The translations under genes were made by a program, and so were the position numbers. The notes beneath the pieces are model-generated. The model saw nothing but the letters and a program-made list of their open reading frames with translations. It was not told the origin of the DNA and made no database searches. Positions 11,791 to 26,975 of a stretch of DNA of 64,000 bases are shown here, in pieces. Source of the DNA: Scytalidium lignicola (Eukaryota > Ascomycota > Leotiomycetes); the NCBI GenBank assembly GCA_002812745.2, contig NCSJ02000010.1:236182-300181 (forward strand). The letters are read 5' to 3'. How positions within the stretch are numbered: position 1 is the stretch's first letter; every line of letters starts with the position of its first letter.

Positions 11791-13680
11791 ATGACGAAAG
11801 AGGATGAAAAGAAGCCATCCCCCTCAAATGCAACAGAACGTCTCTCACAAGTAGCTGGTCATGTAGCTGCATCATCCTCAAATACTTCAAAGAAGCGCGT
11901 CTCAAAATCCAAATCTAAAAGCAAAGATGAGCTTCCAGCGGACTATTCCGATGTCATGGGCCAAATCGATAAGCTTAAGAAAATAGCGTCCACACCCCCA
12001 GATATCAAAAGCCCAGACGTAAATAGCAGAGGCTATATCCGTCAACTACAGGCTGGGAAACTCTGGGTTCGGGACCGGGTGCTTCAATTACTCGATGAGG
12101 GTAGTTTCAGAGAAGTAGGTAGCGTGTCCGGGGAAGTCAAATGGAAGAAGTTGGAAGGGAACAGGGAGGAGCCTGTGAGTTTTGTACCGAGTAACAATGT
12201 CCAGGGATTCGGCATGTTGAGAGGAAGGAGGATCTTATTCACGGCCGACGACTTCAGTTTGAGAGCTGGACATGCAGATGGGGCACTGGCAGAAAAGACG
12301 GTTTATATGGAGAAACTTGCAATTGCGCTGCGGTTGCCCATGATTAAGCTTGTGGATGGGTCATCCGGTGGTGGCTCGGTGACTACAATTGCGAAGCAGG
12401 GCTACTCTTACATTCCTGCCTTACATTCTATTGAGCCTACTGTCAGGCAGCTGAATATGGGCATCCCTAATCTAGGCGCCGTTTTGGGCCCAGCAATTGG
12501 ACTGGGCGCAGCGAGAGTTGTTTTCTGTCATTTTTCGGTCATGGCGGCAGACATCGGTAGCCTTTTTAATGCTGGACCTAAGGTTGTTGAGGGTATGTAT
12601 GAAATTACGCGTCCCTTTTCTGGTTTGTCTGGGAAAATTGCTGACATGTTTCAGGGGCTACTTTTGAAGAAGGGCTCAGCCTCACGGACCTAGGTGGTCC
12701 GAGTATGCACTGTACTAACGGCACCATCGACAACCTGGCGGCCAATGAGCAAGAGTGCTTTGAGCAACTACGGATTGTCCTGAGCTATCTTCCTAACTCA
12801 GGGGCATCATTACCACCTGTGGTAGTTTCCGAAGATCCAGTGGGTCGAAGTTGTGAAGAGTTACGAACAATAATCCCTAGAAGGAAGGCACGGATGTATG
12901 ATCCACGAAAGATAATTACTACGGTAGTGGATATGGGAAGTTGGTTTGAAATAGGTGCTCTTTGGGGAACAACTGCCATCGTTGGTTTAGGTCGTCTAGC
13001 TGGTAGACCGGTTGGTATTATATCTTTGAACTGTGAAGTTAATGCAGGTGCTCTAGATGCCAGCGGCAGCCAAAAGATTAATCGTCATTTGAAATTCTGT
13101 GATATATTCAATATTCCTATCCTTCAATTTGTCGATATCCCAGGCTATGCTGTAGGTACTGTTGCCGAACGGACGGCAACCATGAGACATGGAGTGGCTC
13201 TGGCAAGTACATACTACTCAACTACAACCTCAATATTTAGTGTCGTTACTAGGAGGGTATACGGTGTCGCTGGTGGGATCATGCTTGACTGTAGAGATCC
13301 TCGAATGAGAGTAGCATGGCCGAGTGGAGAATGGGGTAGTCTCCCTTTGGATGGAGGCATTGAAGTTGGTCATTCAGCAGAGTTGAAAGCCGCAGCCACC
13401 CAAGGAAAACGTGAAGAGAGGTATAAGGAGCTCGAGGAAGAGTATACTCGACTTATGAATCCTGTGCGTACTGCAAATGCTTTTGGTGTGGAGGAAATTA
13501 TCGATCCGGCTGCTACAAGACAGATTGTTGTGGAGTGGCTTAGACATGTGTAAGTGGTATTAACCAGTCATTTCGGGTTTTGATGATTTTCTAACTTTGA
13601 TTTATCTTAGCTATGAAGAGCTTTTGCCAATACGGTTACTAGAAAGAGCTAGTGGCAAAATAAATCCAATGTTCTATTAG
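11791..13680 (+). CDS. Carboxyltransferase (beta) subunit of an acyl-CoA carboxylase
   Basis: Three exons, 11791..12592, 12655..13549 and 13611..13680, 588 aa. Splice junctions restore EGATFEEGLSLTDLGGPSMH and WLRHVYEELLPIRL. Typical family parts are RDRVLQLLDEGSFREVG, the N-half oxyanion region around SSGGGSV, and the C-half VDIPGYAVGTVAE plus the glycine-rich YGVAGGIM. This subunit moves the carboxyl group from biotin to an acyl-CoA. It faces the biotin carboxylase gene head to head. The frame extends upstream of 11791 without an ATG; the first methionine, MTKEDEKK, is taken as start, which gives a lysine/serine-rich N-terminus. No clear mitochondrial presequence is seen, so location is open. 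Confidence 0.86.
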
Positions 13681-16293
13681 AATTTGAGAGGGGATCGACC
13701 TGATATTCAACTGTCTACCAAAATAGTCAACCCAGGTGGGGTATACATTTAGCTTGTAAACCTCATAATAAATCAGCAAAAAAAGGTTGCAATTTTAAGA
13801 AAACCTGTAGTTGTTAGAGTAATAGCCCTCAGCCTAAATCAAAACTGTCTTCGGATTGGAATGACTACCATCAACAGCCGATTAGACGTCTTCTCTCATT
13901 GAGATTTTCTGCTTATTTCATCTTTATACTTGCTAGGTCATTCGGTGATTGATATGTTGAGGATTCTATGGCAAGACATTGGTCCCCTAAGTTGTGTGGT
14001 CCTTAATCGCATCTTGGTAAAATTAGAAGCAAACATTTGCAAGGAGTATTTTCTTTTCCCCTTTAGCCAACGAACTGCCCTGTTTATTTAGCACCGCGCC
14101 CTCGAAGTAGTATATAGTAGGATTTAAAAAGAAGTTTCTCGAGGAGCAGATCAGTTGTCTCTGAACCCGTCACAATTAAAGATAATATGTAAAACTTAGT
14201 TTTCGTGTCTTTGATGTTTCAGAGCCAAGTAATTCGAGCCTGTGATATGACGCTTCATTGGTCCACATTAGGTGGTATTACAACTTTGGAGTCGAAATTG
14301 GTATTAATCCACGGTTGGTTGTCTGTGGCTCTCATTATACCCCTGAATTGATAATGCTCAACTTTAGTATGATCGAGACTCGTTGACGAGAAATGGGAGG
14401 ATTCAGCGGGCCGCGGAAATATAAATAAACCTCGGTTTCAAGTTTTTCGAAGGTCGTACACTGATCTCGAAGAACTTAAAACTAGTGGGCGTCACGTTGA
14501 TTAGGTACCATTACGGAACATAAATTGGCTCGACGCAAGGGGGAATTTTTGGGTACGAGCGATGTATCTTTGGCGGGGCTTGGCGATCCCTTGTGAGTTT
14601 GGTGCAGGATTTGAAACGACCCAAATATAAAGATCGGATGGTACCCGTCCGTAAGCGGCATTCCCGGGACGATTGATAGGGGGTGGGATTATTATACGGA
14701 GTAGATGAAGAGACGCCGTGTCTGCTTCCGGTGATAATTTGAGATGAATAATATTTGCTCGAGCTGGGAAGACGTTGTAATGTGTACTCCTCCCTCCCGC
14801 ACGGGAAGATCCTTTCGATAACGGGCTGTGACGTGACATGAGACATGCTGGGTTCTGGGCCAGCAATTCAACTCCTGCTGTTAGGAAGTTGTCACATTGT
14901 GTAGTACAGGTCTCATGTATAGGAACTCGTCGAGCGCAATATTCATGTAAGGTATAATGTACAGGTACCTCCGTATCAACCTCCTCCACTAATCGAAGTT
15001 ATTGTTAGACAGGGAAAGTTGCCGTGCCTCTGCTATGGCGCACTATGATATGTGTTTCATATGAGTGGTAGGCCGCCGATTGGCTGCCCTTAGACCTGTA
15101 TCCTGTATCCTCCTTGCGGCCACGTACTGTACCTTATTGATGGGAACGGTAGGCTGGAGACCTTAGAGCCCTGGAAGCCCGTCATCCAAGACACTGAATT
15201 AAGCATGGAGGCTCGAGAGCACCTGCATTCTGACCTGTGCTGCGGTTATTACGGTATGTGACTCGTGGCTTCCTCGTGGGGTGACGGTCATCCTGAGAGG
15301 GAAGTTGGGGGAATTGCAAGACCCCATCCGGCTTCGCGAGAGGAAACTGCAAAGAGAGAGTGATAGGGGGCTGTGCTGGACTTAAGCCATCTGAAAGTGT
15401 TCGTGGATGTCCCGTAGGCTCGCGGGAGACTGGTCGCCGCTAGGACCTACTACCGTAGTTCAGTCTCCTGGTCGTCCTCTGCTCTCGGCGCTCCTTTTGT
15501 CCATTCAAAGTCTTCTCGCCATGATGTGACCCGTCGTTCTGGCTCATGGTAACATGGGCTAATCATATACTGTACTGTGCTCCAGCGGTGTACTTTTCTG
15601 CCCACACAGAGCTTCCAGAATGAAGAGAAAAATTGGGATAAACTGGCAATTGTTTCCTGGCTATCACTGGAAGAGAGTGGAGAATAAGAGAGCCAGAGAA
15701 TTTGCCGTGTACCACAATTGCTAAAGCTAATTACTGTATTTCATCGTAGAGGCGAAATGGCGAACTCTCGTACGTGTTGTTGACCCACTGACTCGAGATT
15801 CCCGGACTTGCTAAAATTTCCCCCAACTGAGAGCAACCTGTGCAACTCGTAGCTTTGTATGTGGATATCCGCAGCCACTTTTTGACTAGCACAATCCGAC
15901 AGCAATCAATTCCCGTGCGTTGCGTCGCGATGGGAATGTTCTGAGGTTGACCTGTGTGATCCGAAATAGTTGTTGACTTGAGCTACCCGAAAAAGGACGC
16001 TAAGAAACCCTGAAGAGCCAATTTCACGATTTCTGCTCGGTCAACTTTCCTTGCTCCACCTACAACCTCCCTCTCCTTTCCGCACCACCACCATATTTAC
16101 GGGGGGATTTGGACTGAATCTTCTTGCTAGATCAGAGAGGATTTAGAGGACCTCCTTCCCAGTCTCCTCATCCTCGATCTTGCCCTTCTTTTCTCGTTCT
16201 CTTTTCCTCTCCTTCCTTTTGGGCCGGTCGACGTCTTCCCGATCCTTCTCGACAGTTTAGCTTCGATTCCATCTCGGCCTCGAATTTGTCACC
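13681..16293. other. Long gene-poor stretch and leader of the NRP1-like gene
   Basis: 2.6 kb with no convincing gene. A 162-codon minus frame at 14501-14989 looks like chance. The last 150 bases before 16294 are pyrimidine-rich (TTCTC, CCTTCC tracts), typical of fungal promoters and leaders. Confidence 0.5.
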
Positions 16294-18534
16294 ATGTCTT
16301 CAACGGCCCCAGCTCAGCCGAATAATTTGGATAGATATGTGGTTATTCACGTAGCTACGACCTGCGACGAGCATGGCGTATACGTAACCAAGGATTCTGC
16401 GGAAGTGATAGAGCTTGGATGGATCCTGCTTGATGCAAAGACCTGTGATGAGGTATGTCTCTCTATTGGTATACGCATATATAATACCATGTCGCATTTG
16501 AATCCAGGCAGCTCCTAATTGTCTTTTTGTAGCTCCATCGCGAAAGTGTTCTTGTCAAACCTATCAACACCCCTATTACTCCTCTCTGCAGTAAGTTCGC
16601 TATATAACCGAGTGCAATGAAGCTTGCAAATGTTTCCATTCCGTCGATCGTTTCTACTCCTGTGTGGAATTAACAGGATGTGTACTGATTCTACTATAGC
16701 TAGCCTGACTACTCTCACTTGGGAGCATGTTAGAAATGCAGGCACTTTCCGCGACGCTATTAACAGATTTGATGCCTTCGCCTCCGAACACTTGACATCG
16801 CAGAACCTAGACTTCTCCTTTGTTACACTGGATTCCTGGGACTTGAGGGTGCAGTTACCTCGTGAAGCTCGTGACAAGGCTGTGGTGTTGCCACCTTACC
16901 TTCAGCACTCCCGTACTTTCGATCTACGAACCGAATATCAGCGATGGCAACAGCATCACCCGGAGTCGCTTCCATTCGGGCCATCCATGTTGTCAAACAT
17001 CTGTGCTGCACTGGAGGTTGAGCCGGTTCAAGCAAGTGCTCCCATTAAGCATAATCTGCCTTTCCACTTGCAAGCTCTTGCTCCTGCATCTCCACGGCGA
17101 GCCATGGAGGAGGCAGTTACGTTGGCAAGAGTACTTCGAGGTCTGATTCGTAAGTCCCAGCCGCCTCATGAGCACCCTGATGTTCTCACCAGGCCTATGG
17201 ATGCCCGTGCGGATGTGAGAGCTTTCCTGTCTGAGCGTAGCAAGGTTCTTCATATGGCTGGTCTACCTCATGATACTACTCAATCAGAACTCGAAAGCTG
17301 GTTCACCCAATTTGGAGGTCGTCCAATTGCTTTCTGGACCTTGCGCACTCCAGATCAGCACAAGCCAACTGGTTCTGGTTTTGCCGTATTTTCATCACAT
17401 GAAGAGGTTAGCACATCTATTTTACATCTCTGCTTATACTGTCGTTTATGCAACTCCTATCAACTTGTGGTGTCAGCGCACCATGAATATATTCTTTTCC
17501 TTTACGATAAATTGTTATACCTACCTCTTAACAATCTGGTAAAATTTTTCGGTCTAAGAGGACATTGTCTAACACCATATCAGGCCGCAGAAAGTCTTTG
17601 TATGAATGGACGTGCACTCAATGAGAAAGCGATTGAAGTTTCGCCATCATCTAGCAGAGTTTTGGACCGAGCTGCTGAGATCCTGACGCCCTTTCCACCA
17701 AGCAAAAATCGACCTCGCCCTGGAGACTGGACATGCCCTTCGTGTGGTTTCTCTAACTTCCAACGTCGTACAGCTTGTTTCCGTTGTTCGTTCCCTGCTA
17801 TGCAGGCAGGTCCAAGCGGTGATGCCATGGGTGGTTACGGTGGTGGTTATGGGTATGGACCGCCAGCTATGATGCCCCCACAACACATCGGACACCATGG
17901 GGGAATGGGCGGTCACGGTGGTGGACGAATGGGCGGTGGCGGTGGTGTTGTACCTTTCCGTGCAGGAGATTGGAAATGTGGTTCAGAAGGCTGTGGTTAT
18001 CACAACTTTGCAAAGAATGTTAGCTGTCTTCGATGCGGCGCTAGCCGTGCTGGTGCTGCAGTTGTGGCCGATTCTGGTTATCCTTCTCCAATGGATCCGC
18101 CCTCTAACTACGGTATGGGTCCTGGTTCAATGGCGGGTACGCCAGGTCCTGGACCATTCGCATCATCCACTGGCGGATTTGGTTCTGGTGCTGGTTACGG
18201 CGGTCAACATTTTGGTGGCCCACCAAGTACCTATGCTTTACCATCCGGTCTAGGTGCATCAACTGGGCCATATCCTTCTTTAAACACCCATTTTGGTGGT
18301 CAAGGTGCTGGTTCTCACTCAGCTGGTCCTTTTGACAGCCGTGCTGCTGAGGCTGCATTTCAATCTGCAACCAATGGCCCGGCTTCTGCGGGTGGATCGC
18401 AGAATTTTTACTCCAATCAGGGCGAGAGTGATCCATTTGCATTCCTCTCCTCAGGTATTGGTAACATGTCTATGGGCAGTGGTGACGCTCGCCAGAATGG
18501 CGGCAATGCTGCTCCAAGCAAATCCCCGGCGTAG
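16294..18534 (+). CDS. NRP1-like RNA-binding protein with RRM and two RanBP2-type zinc fingers
   Basis: Four exons, 16294..16452, 16533..16590, 16700..17406 and 17584..18534, 624 aa. The N-terminus resembles a DEDD exonuclease fold (DRYVVIHVATTCDEHG, AEVIELGWILLDAKT, LHRESVLVKP), but the usual DxE start (DFEATC) is replaced by HVATTC, so it is probably inactive. An RRM follows near residues 254-330 (KVLHMAGLPHD, GSGFAVFSSHEEA). Two zinc fingers come next, near 355 (GDWTCPSCGFSNF, CFRCSF) and 436 (GDWKCGSEGCGYHNF, CLRCGASR). The tail is Gly/Ser-rich. S. cerevisiae Nrp1 has the same RRM and finger order and joins stress granules; function here is inferred. Confidence 0.82.
17407..17583 (+). other. 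Stop-free, frame-preserving intron inside the RRM
   Basis: The intron starts GTTAGC and ends TATCAG. It is 177 bases, divisible by three, and has no stop, so its retention would insert 59 residues into the RRM. The spliced form restores the family pattern SSHEEAAESLCMNGRAL. Confidence 0.7.
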
Positions 18535-19994
18535 ACGTATCAAAGGGTACTGCCATGGTTCTGGTGCTTCCCTTCTGATCTATACGTCTTGTGGCTCCTT
18601 CATTTCGCATCTACATTTCATGACAGTTACGGGATTGAAATGAAACATAGAATATCATATTGTTGGAACTTCTTGACTTTTTGTTGGTAGGGATATCTCC
18701 ATGGCCCCAGACGGACGGATAGAGAAAAGGAAAACAAAGGGAAAAATTGAAATATGGAACAAGAATGGAGGGCGGAGTTCTTTAATGCGGGATGGTGTGG
18801 GCTTTATTACGGATAGGGTTGTAAGGTCTGAAAAATCTTGACTGCGGGGATGGGTCAGTTCGTTGATTAATCTGATTGATTGGGCTTAGCTTTGTGCATA
18901 GCGAAGGGAGTGATATAAATGAGGGCCTTAGTTCCGTTTGGCGGGGTGGTGTTGGTACTCGGGGATTATTGGTTTTCTCTCTCTCTCTGCATCGCTGGAT
19001 TCCTAACTCGTATAAAGGCATGGGAAACTGGAAATGCAGCAGCGACATCTACTTCTTTTGAATCTCTGGTCAAAAAAGCCAGGAGCATGGGGCATACTGG
19101 GCATGCGCAAGGGTCAAAAAAGCACAAGAGCGGGAAGGCGGGTTTTCTTTGGGAGCGTGTGATCCTTTTACATCTTTCTTCCATATTTGTCTTCATCGTT
19201 TTAACATAGTACTACCTTATTTTCCCGCTTCAAATTCCTTGTACTGTCTCTGGTTTCTAGTTTGCTACCTAGTCTTGCTATTTTGACATTCCTCTCTCTA
19301 TACTATTCTTGAAACACCACTCTTTTTGTGCTATTATTGTGGTCCAATTTAAAAATATTTGTCATCCCTAGTTTGCATTTCTGCCTCTAATCGTTTTTGG
19401 TGGCGGGATCTATCGGGATTTGACTGGCTCCTTCGATATCCAACTGCGGGTGGTTGGTATCGGTGAGAGGTTTATGGGTGGATTTGGATGGATTGGATAT
19501 ATCCCCAATTTCCTTTGTCATTTGTTCCTAATCTCCTTCTTTCAACCTATTTACTCTTCATTCATGAGGGTTTTTTCAGATGATGAATGGAGTGATGGAT
19601 GGATGAGGTGAATGACGCATGAGTGCATTAATTTTGGTGGGCAGATAGAACTTAGGGATTTACGATTAGTGGAACTGTTTGATGAATGTCACNTTTTTTT
19701 AAAGTATTGAAAATCTCTCCTTTGAATCACCAGAATCTTCATTTGAGTGGAAATATGTCGTGAATCTGGTATGCAAAGCATCCTTTTAGTTCTCCCCATG
19801 CCAAGAAACGAGAAGTCATTAACCCACCCACCCCTACAATTTTATACCATTTCCCATAAGTCATAACCTATATGAAACGGAGAGCCTTCCTTATGTAGGA
19901 GACAAATGCTAGAGCAAATATGATACAATATAACTTCTCGGCACCAGGCCTGAAAACCGTTATTATACATCTGCATACTAGTAGTTTCACAAGG
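18535..19994. other. Convergent intergenic region
   Basis: Holds the 3' flanks of the NRP1-like and XRN1 genes, an N at 19693 before a T run, and short CT tracts near 18978. No gene is recognised. Confidence 0.5.
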
Positions 19995-22900
19995 TTATGT
20001 TTGCTGCGCTTGAGGTTGAACATGAGAGGCACCGCCTCTGCCTCGATTGATTCCTCTACCTCTGCCAGATCTTCCTTTCCCTCGTCCGCGAGGACTGTCT
20101 AAACTTGCCGGTGGAGGCACACTGTTGAACGTGGGCGGAGCAGAGTTGGTACCCGACCCGTATGCACCACGACCTCGGTGCCCATTTACTGGGCCTCCTC
20201 GTCCTCGTGGTGCCCCGTTGGTCGGACCATTTGGTGACTGGTTTCTTATTGGTAAGTTGACTTGACCTGGAGATCCGGCATTGGAGTTGTCATAACCCAG
20301 GCCACCGCGGCCACGACCACGAGGAGTCGGCTGGTTGCCTCTGTATGAAGGATGCCCAGCGACAGCACCACGGAATGAGCCTCGAAGTGGTGCGGGTGCT
20401 GGGGCATTATTATACTGGCCCCGTCCGCCAGGTCCAGTTGGTTGTCCATAACCGCCGACGGTTAGCGGAGTAGTGGCCTTTACAGGACGCTTTTCACTAG
20501 CGGCTTTGGAGCCTGCGATAACCTGTTTGGTGGAAAGGTTTAGAATTGATGTGATCGGAACCGTTGAACCTCGGAATGGGCTACATCTCTCTCCGAGAGA
20601 CGTGCCACTCATGAATGTTACATCAAACACGATGTCTAGAAGGACAGATCGAGGAGTACGACTAATACCAACAACAGTACCCCTAGTAGCGATTGGAACT
20701 CTGCCAGAATCTTGAACATAGACGACACGGTCTCCAAGTGCGAACTTCTGGTTACCAAGTCGATGTTCAGCGTCGGCAGGCTTCATAAGAGCGTTTCTGG
20801 GGACACCCTTTAGCTTCTTGAATTCAACTCCGGGGTCTTTTGCCAAGGCTGCATCCGCTGCATTCTCGATTGCCATAACTGCATCGGAATCCAATTGTTC
20901 AGCATCCAAGGGAACTTTCTCGAAATGTTTGGATTCAATCGACTTTAGCCAGGCAGCTATCTCCTTGATCTTAGCACTGGCGATTTCTTTCGGATAAAAG
21001 TCCGTCTCATCATATTCGTTGCCTTGAGGTTTTCGCTGGATGCCAGCAATAAATTCCGGGAACTTTGTCATATAGGTACTCAGGAGCTCAATTGCCTTGT
21101 TACTATATTCCCAACCGTTGTCACCTCGACGAGAGTATCCTAAAACTTTGAGCTTTTTTGCCTCAAACTTGAGGTTAAGTCCAAGATTGAGGCGCGGTAA
21201 ACCAAGGGCAGAAACAGAAAATGAAGAAGTGATTTTGCTAAGAACTAATGGATGTAAGCCAAGCATTTTAGCTACAGCATATCCAGGAGTATACTGAGTG
21301 CCTCGAGCAGCTTGCTTAACAATCTCATGTCCGAACTCAGGTTCTTTCCCTTTAATAGTGGATAACCAAATTTCAGCCCGGTCATTGGTATGCTTGATGA
21401 CTTCAAGAGGACGGCCATAATTGAATTCCCCTAGGAAGAAGGCACGTGATCCCTCCGGGAATTCTTCTTCTATCGGAACGGCAGGCCTTTCAATAAATCG
21501 TTGATCTTCACTGATGACCTGATCGACAATCACTTGTGCAGCATATTCATGATCTTGTCCAGGAATAATGGCATATTCCTTGACGGTTGCCCCTTCATCT
21601 GTCTTCTTCAGGCCCTTCAAAAGCTCTACATGAACGATCGACTCAACTGGGCCAATGATGATGCCTAGTCGTTTACTGTAAGCATTTTCGACCCTCTCGG
21701 CTTTCTTTCGAAAATCATCTATCTCTCGAGGTCCATGAGGATGTTGGATTAACCCGGGTCCTGCTCCTGGGATAGAATAATCGAACAACTCGTCCGAGAC
21801 CTTAACGACCTTCGCTTCCTGTAAAAATGGGTACCCTACGTATACTCGTTGTCCGAGTTTAGTAGTGGCATTCGTGACCTTTGTCCGAGCTTCGGTATCT
21901 TCGAGAGTGACTATCATGCTTTCATTGCGACTATCTTGCTGGAAGACATTGACACCATGGAACCCTAAGGCTGCATTATATGGAAGGGTTTCTAAGCTCG
22001 GGAATCCTGCAAGCGCCGCATCTCCCAACTTTACACCTTCTATCAGCCCGACATGATACTCCAATCCCTCGATTGTGGGCAAGTCAAATATGTTTTCGAC
22101 ACAGTGACAATTAGTGAGATCGGGGAAAATTCCTACTAATGATGAAGGATAGGTAAAGTCGAGGCTTGGATCGTAAGTGAACTTTAACGTCACACCAAAT
22201 TCATTTCTTGCTTTCTCTGCATCGCTGAGTAGCTTGTTTTTAGGGGCCATAGCTGCCAATAAGCGTTTTTCATCAATGAACGGAATTTTTACCACGGCCT
22301 CCCATTCCATTTTCTTTCCATTCATATCTAGTTCAAAATCTCTTGGATAAAAATCAATAATCGGCGAATCCGGATTGGTCATGAGATCATGGTAGACAAC
22401 TGGAACTATCTTTTTACTTCTGTCTGGAAGGACTCCCATAAGCTGCTCGTACGGATGGAACGGTTGTCCGAGCTTAAAATCAAGATCGGCATTTAGACCT
22501 TTTATCACATCTGTGGATTTTAATCAGTAGAGTGTTTAAAGAGTTATATAAATCTGGAGGACGGACGGCGTACCTGAAATCATTGGAGAGTAGTGGTAAG
22601 CATAGTACCAAGGCCATGATACGACCCCTCGGTAATAATAATATAAGACCCATTGCAGACCTTGTACATAGTTTTCGCATAGCTTTATCAGTTCCGCTTC
22701 ATTGTTGCGATCCCACTCAAATTTTCCGTTGTAGTAATTGTTTTTCCATTCCTGAAACTTCTCTTCGTATTGTTTATCCATTTCCGCTTGTGCCTGCTCC
22801 TTAGTGATATCTACCACTGGAGCGTTGTCATATTGTTTAACCACACGAAGGATAGCAAGCTGGGACTCTTCGTCTTCCTCATCATCTTCTGGATTATCAC

Positions 22901-24309
22901 CATCTAGTTTTTCCGGGAAAGTCAACTGCAGGTGGCGCTCGCCATCTTCATCTGCAACTGTTCTCCAAGTAAGGTGTAGACTATCGGCAGTGTCTTGGAC
23001 AAACTTTCTATCGGCAGCAGGTAATGATGAATCAAGATCTAAAGGCTCACTTGACCGATTGGCCACATATTTCTTAATTTCCTTCCATAGCCGTCGTTGA
23101 GCAGATGTTATAACAAGTTTATCTTTTGTCTTTCCCCTATCCATGACATCGACTTTTGCCATTTGCTTTCCCTTAAACCATTTCTGATCTGCACTCTCTG
23201 ACTCAAAGAATCGATACTCAACATGAGAAAGCTCACTAAGTAACATTGCTAATCTGGGCATGTTAATAACGCCACCTTCGTTAATATACCCATCACATTT
23301 TGGTAACACCGTCTTGTATACCTTGAACATTAACGCTAAGGCACCTTCGTTGATATGCAAATTAGGTAGGTTTGGTAAGAAATCGTTTCCAACGAAGAAA
23401 GCCATCAATATGAAGTCATCAATAACCCTTTCAAGGTCGAATGGGAACGCCAATACGCCATCATCCTCAAGTTCCTGAAATTCCAACTCTAGATATTCCC
23501 TTACAATGCAAAGATGCATGAGATAAAAATTTTGATGTTCGAGTTCTTTTGATTTTGTCTTGCTCTGTCTTCCGAAAGTGACTTCTTCTCGTAGTAGACA
23601 AAAGTGAGGGTCGTGACTTAGAAGTCCAAGCATGATTAGATCTGCATCTAGGCCATAAAGACAATGTCGAACATTTGGATCGTAACCAGGTTGTGCCTTT
23701 GCTAACCGAATGTACTCCATTATCTTATGTTCTCCTTCTCCAGGGACCTCGTGCCCAGAGAGAACAATCTCGACTCCTTGCCATTCTACATCTTCTGATA
23801 CTTTTTTATTGATGAAATATTTCAACTGCCGCGTCAACTTATGCATAAACTCCGTCCCTAGGTATGTTAGTTACATATTTAGCATAACAATGGATATTCG
23901 AACCCGGTGTGATAGCGTTGCTATCAAATGCCTCGTCCTTTGGCATTTCCTTTCCCTCTCTGATCGCCTTTTCTCTTGCTACCTCGACATCCAGTGCAGT
24001 ACGAAATCTTCTAGCTCTCTGCTGGTTCATCTTTGCCCGTGGAGCAACACCATCAATCGCCATGAAGAAAAGTTGCTTCGGTTTAATTTTCCCGTACAAA
24101 TGTTCAATGTAGTTAAATATGGCGATGAACATCTGTTCTTCACTCATTCGAAATGTCGCATCATCGGAGTCCTTGTGTGTACAGTTGTGGATGATGCCAT
24201 TCATGTCCAAGTAGAGGCAATCAAACTCTGGTATCCTATTCTCCGCGATCAACTGTGAGATAGCAGGATACCTCTCACTCATCCAGCGGAAGAATTTAGG
24301 AACACCCAT
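19995..24309 (-). CDS. XRN1: 5'-3' exoribonuclease 1
   Basis: Three exons, complement(19995..22510, 22574..23857, 23904..24309), 1401 aa, the usual Xrn1 size. XRN1 is the main cytoplasmic enzyme that degrades decapped mRNA. The N-terminus MGVPKFFRWMSERYP, the acidic-site segments LYLDMNGIIHNC, GEGEHKIMEYIR and LYGLDADLIMLGL, and FVGNDFLPNLPNLHI are all present. The middle block SPMISDVIKGLNADLDFKLG bridges an exon junction. The C-terminus is rich in RGG/RGRG repeats. Intron 1 is only 46 bases, with a weak GTTCGA donor and a good AACTAAC branch site; intron 2 is GTACGC..CACAG. It is divergent from HAT2 with 450 bases between starts. Confidence 0.95.
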
Positions 24310-24759
24310 CTTGAGGAAGGTAGTTGGAGTGACCCGAAATCTTTATGATGTGGGCTGTCGCAGAGACGTAAAGATCGAGAGGCTTTCGCTTTTACCGCGA
24401 ATAGCTCTTAATATAAAAAACCGTATATAATAAAACTTAGTTCGTCTTTCAAGCTTCAACAAGAAAAAACAACCGTCAAACTCCCCAAAATCATTACAGG
24501 AGGAACATTGATTGCGATGAGGTATTCTCCGTAATAGATAGTAATGTCTGAACGAGAGCACCACAGCGAACTAGCGGCCGCTAGTGAAAATCACTCTACG
24601 CGATTTTGGGTCGCGTCGTTGAAGCACGCTCTTCGATCTATATCTTGCACTTTAGGAGCAAGCAGTGCATCAAAGTGTGTATTACAATTTTACACATAAA
24701 TCTGGAGAGGTTCATAAATACCTGTGCGTTTTCTACGGATGTTAGATCATACACACACA
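24310..24759. promoter_or_regulatory. Shared divergent promoter of XRN1 and HAT2
   Basis: A 450-base gap between divergent start codons, with no other gene. A GC-rich palindromic GCGGCCGC lies near 24575. Shared control is inferred from spacing. Confidence 0.45.
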
Positions 24760-26411
<1,652 letters not shown>

Positions 26412-26975
26412 GACTGGGTCGAGTGACACAGATTTGCATATACCCAAGATGTACTTTCCTCACCTCTTGCCAGGGAAAAAAGGAGTTCCGTGCAAAAATG
26501 CAATATTGGCGTTAATAGGAGTTCGGTAATGCTTGTTTTGAATGTCTAGTGACTTGTATCAGTTATTTGAAGGTTGAGAAGTTGAATGCTCAAAAACTCT
26601 CTTCACATTTCTAGCACTCGGTTCTATGAATTGCAAGGCTACTATTCTCTATTGCATAATACTGCGTGGTTCTGGACAGAATCGCAAGTTATTCTTTGGA
26701 TACATTTGGCAACCTAGGCAATAATAATAGAATGTTTAGTTGAGAGAAGACAAAGACACACGTGTCAATAGCAAGAACGCGTCAATGAGAACAATGTACG
26801 AACAACCTCTTGAATAATAACAATAACAACTTCACGCCGATATATTTCTTTTCAGCATAACAATCTCTTCCTCTGAAAGTATCACCAGAAATCCTATACA
26901 CGCCCAGAAAGCAAACCTTCTTTGTTTGATACAGACTATTCACAACCCTCATCTTGATCATTTCCTCCTTTTATC
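26412..26975. other. Intergenic region
   Basis: 3' flank of HAT2 and promoter of the F-box-like gene. A short run of AATAATAACAATAACAAC lies near 26813. No gene is seen. Confidence 0.5.

Noticed and set aside
14501..14989. 162-codon open frame on the minus strand in the 13.7-16.3 kb gap
   Set aside because: Composition looks random, there are no motifs, and it would overlap the upstream region of the NRP1-like gene. Overlapping frames on the same strand are equally open.
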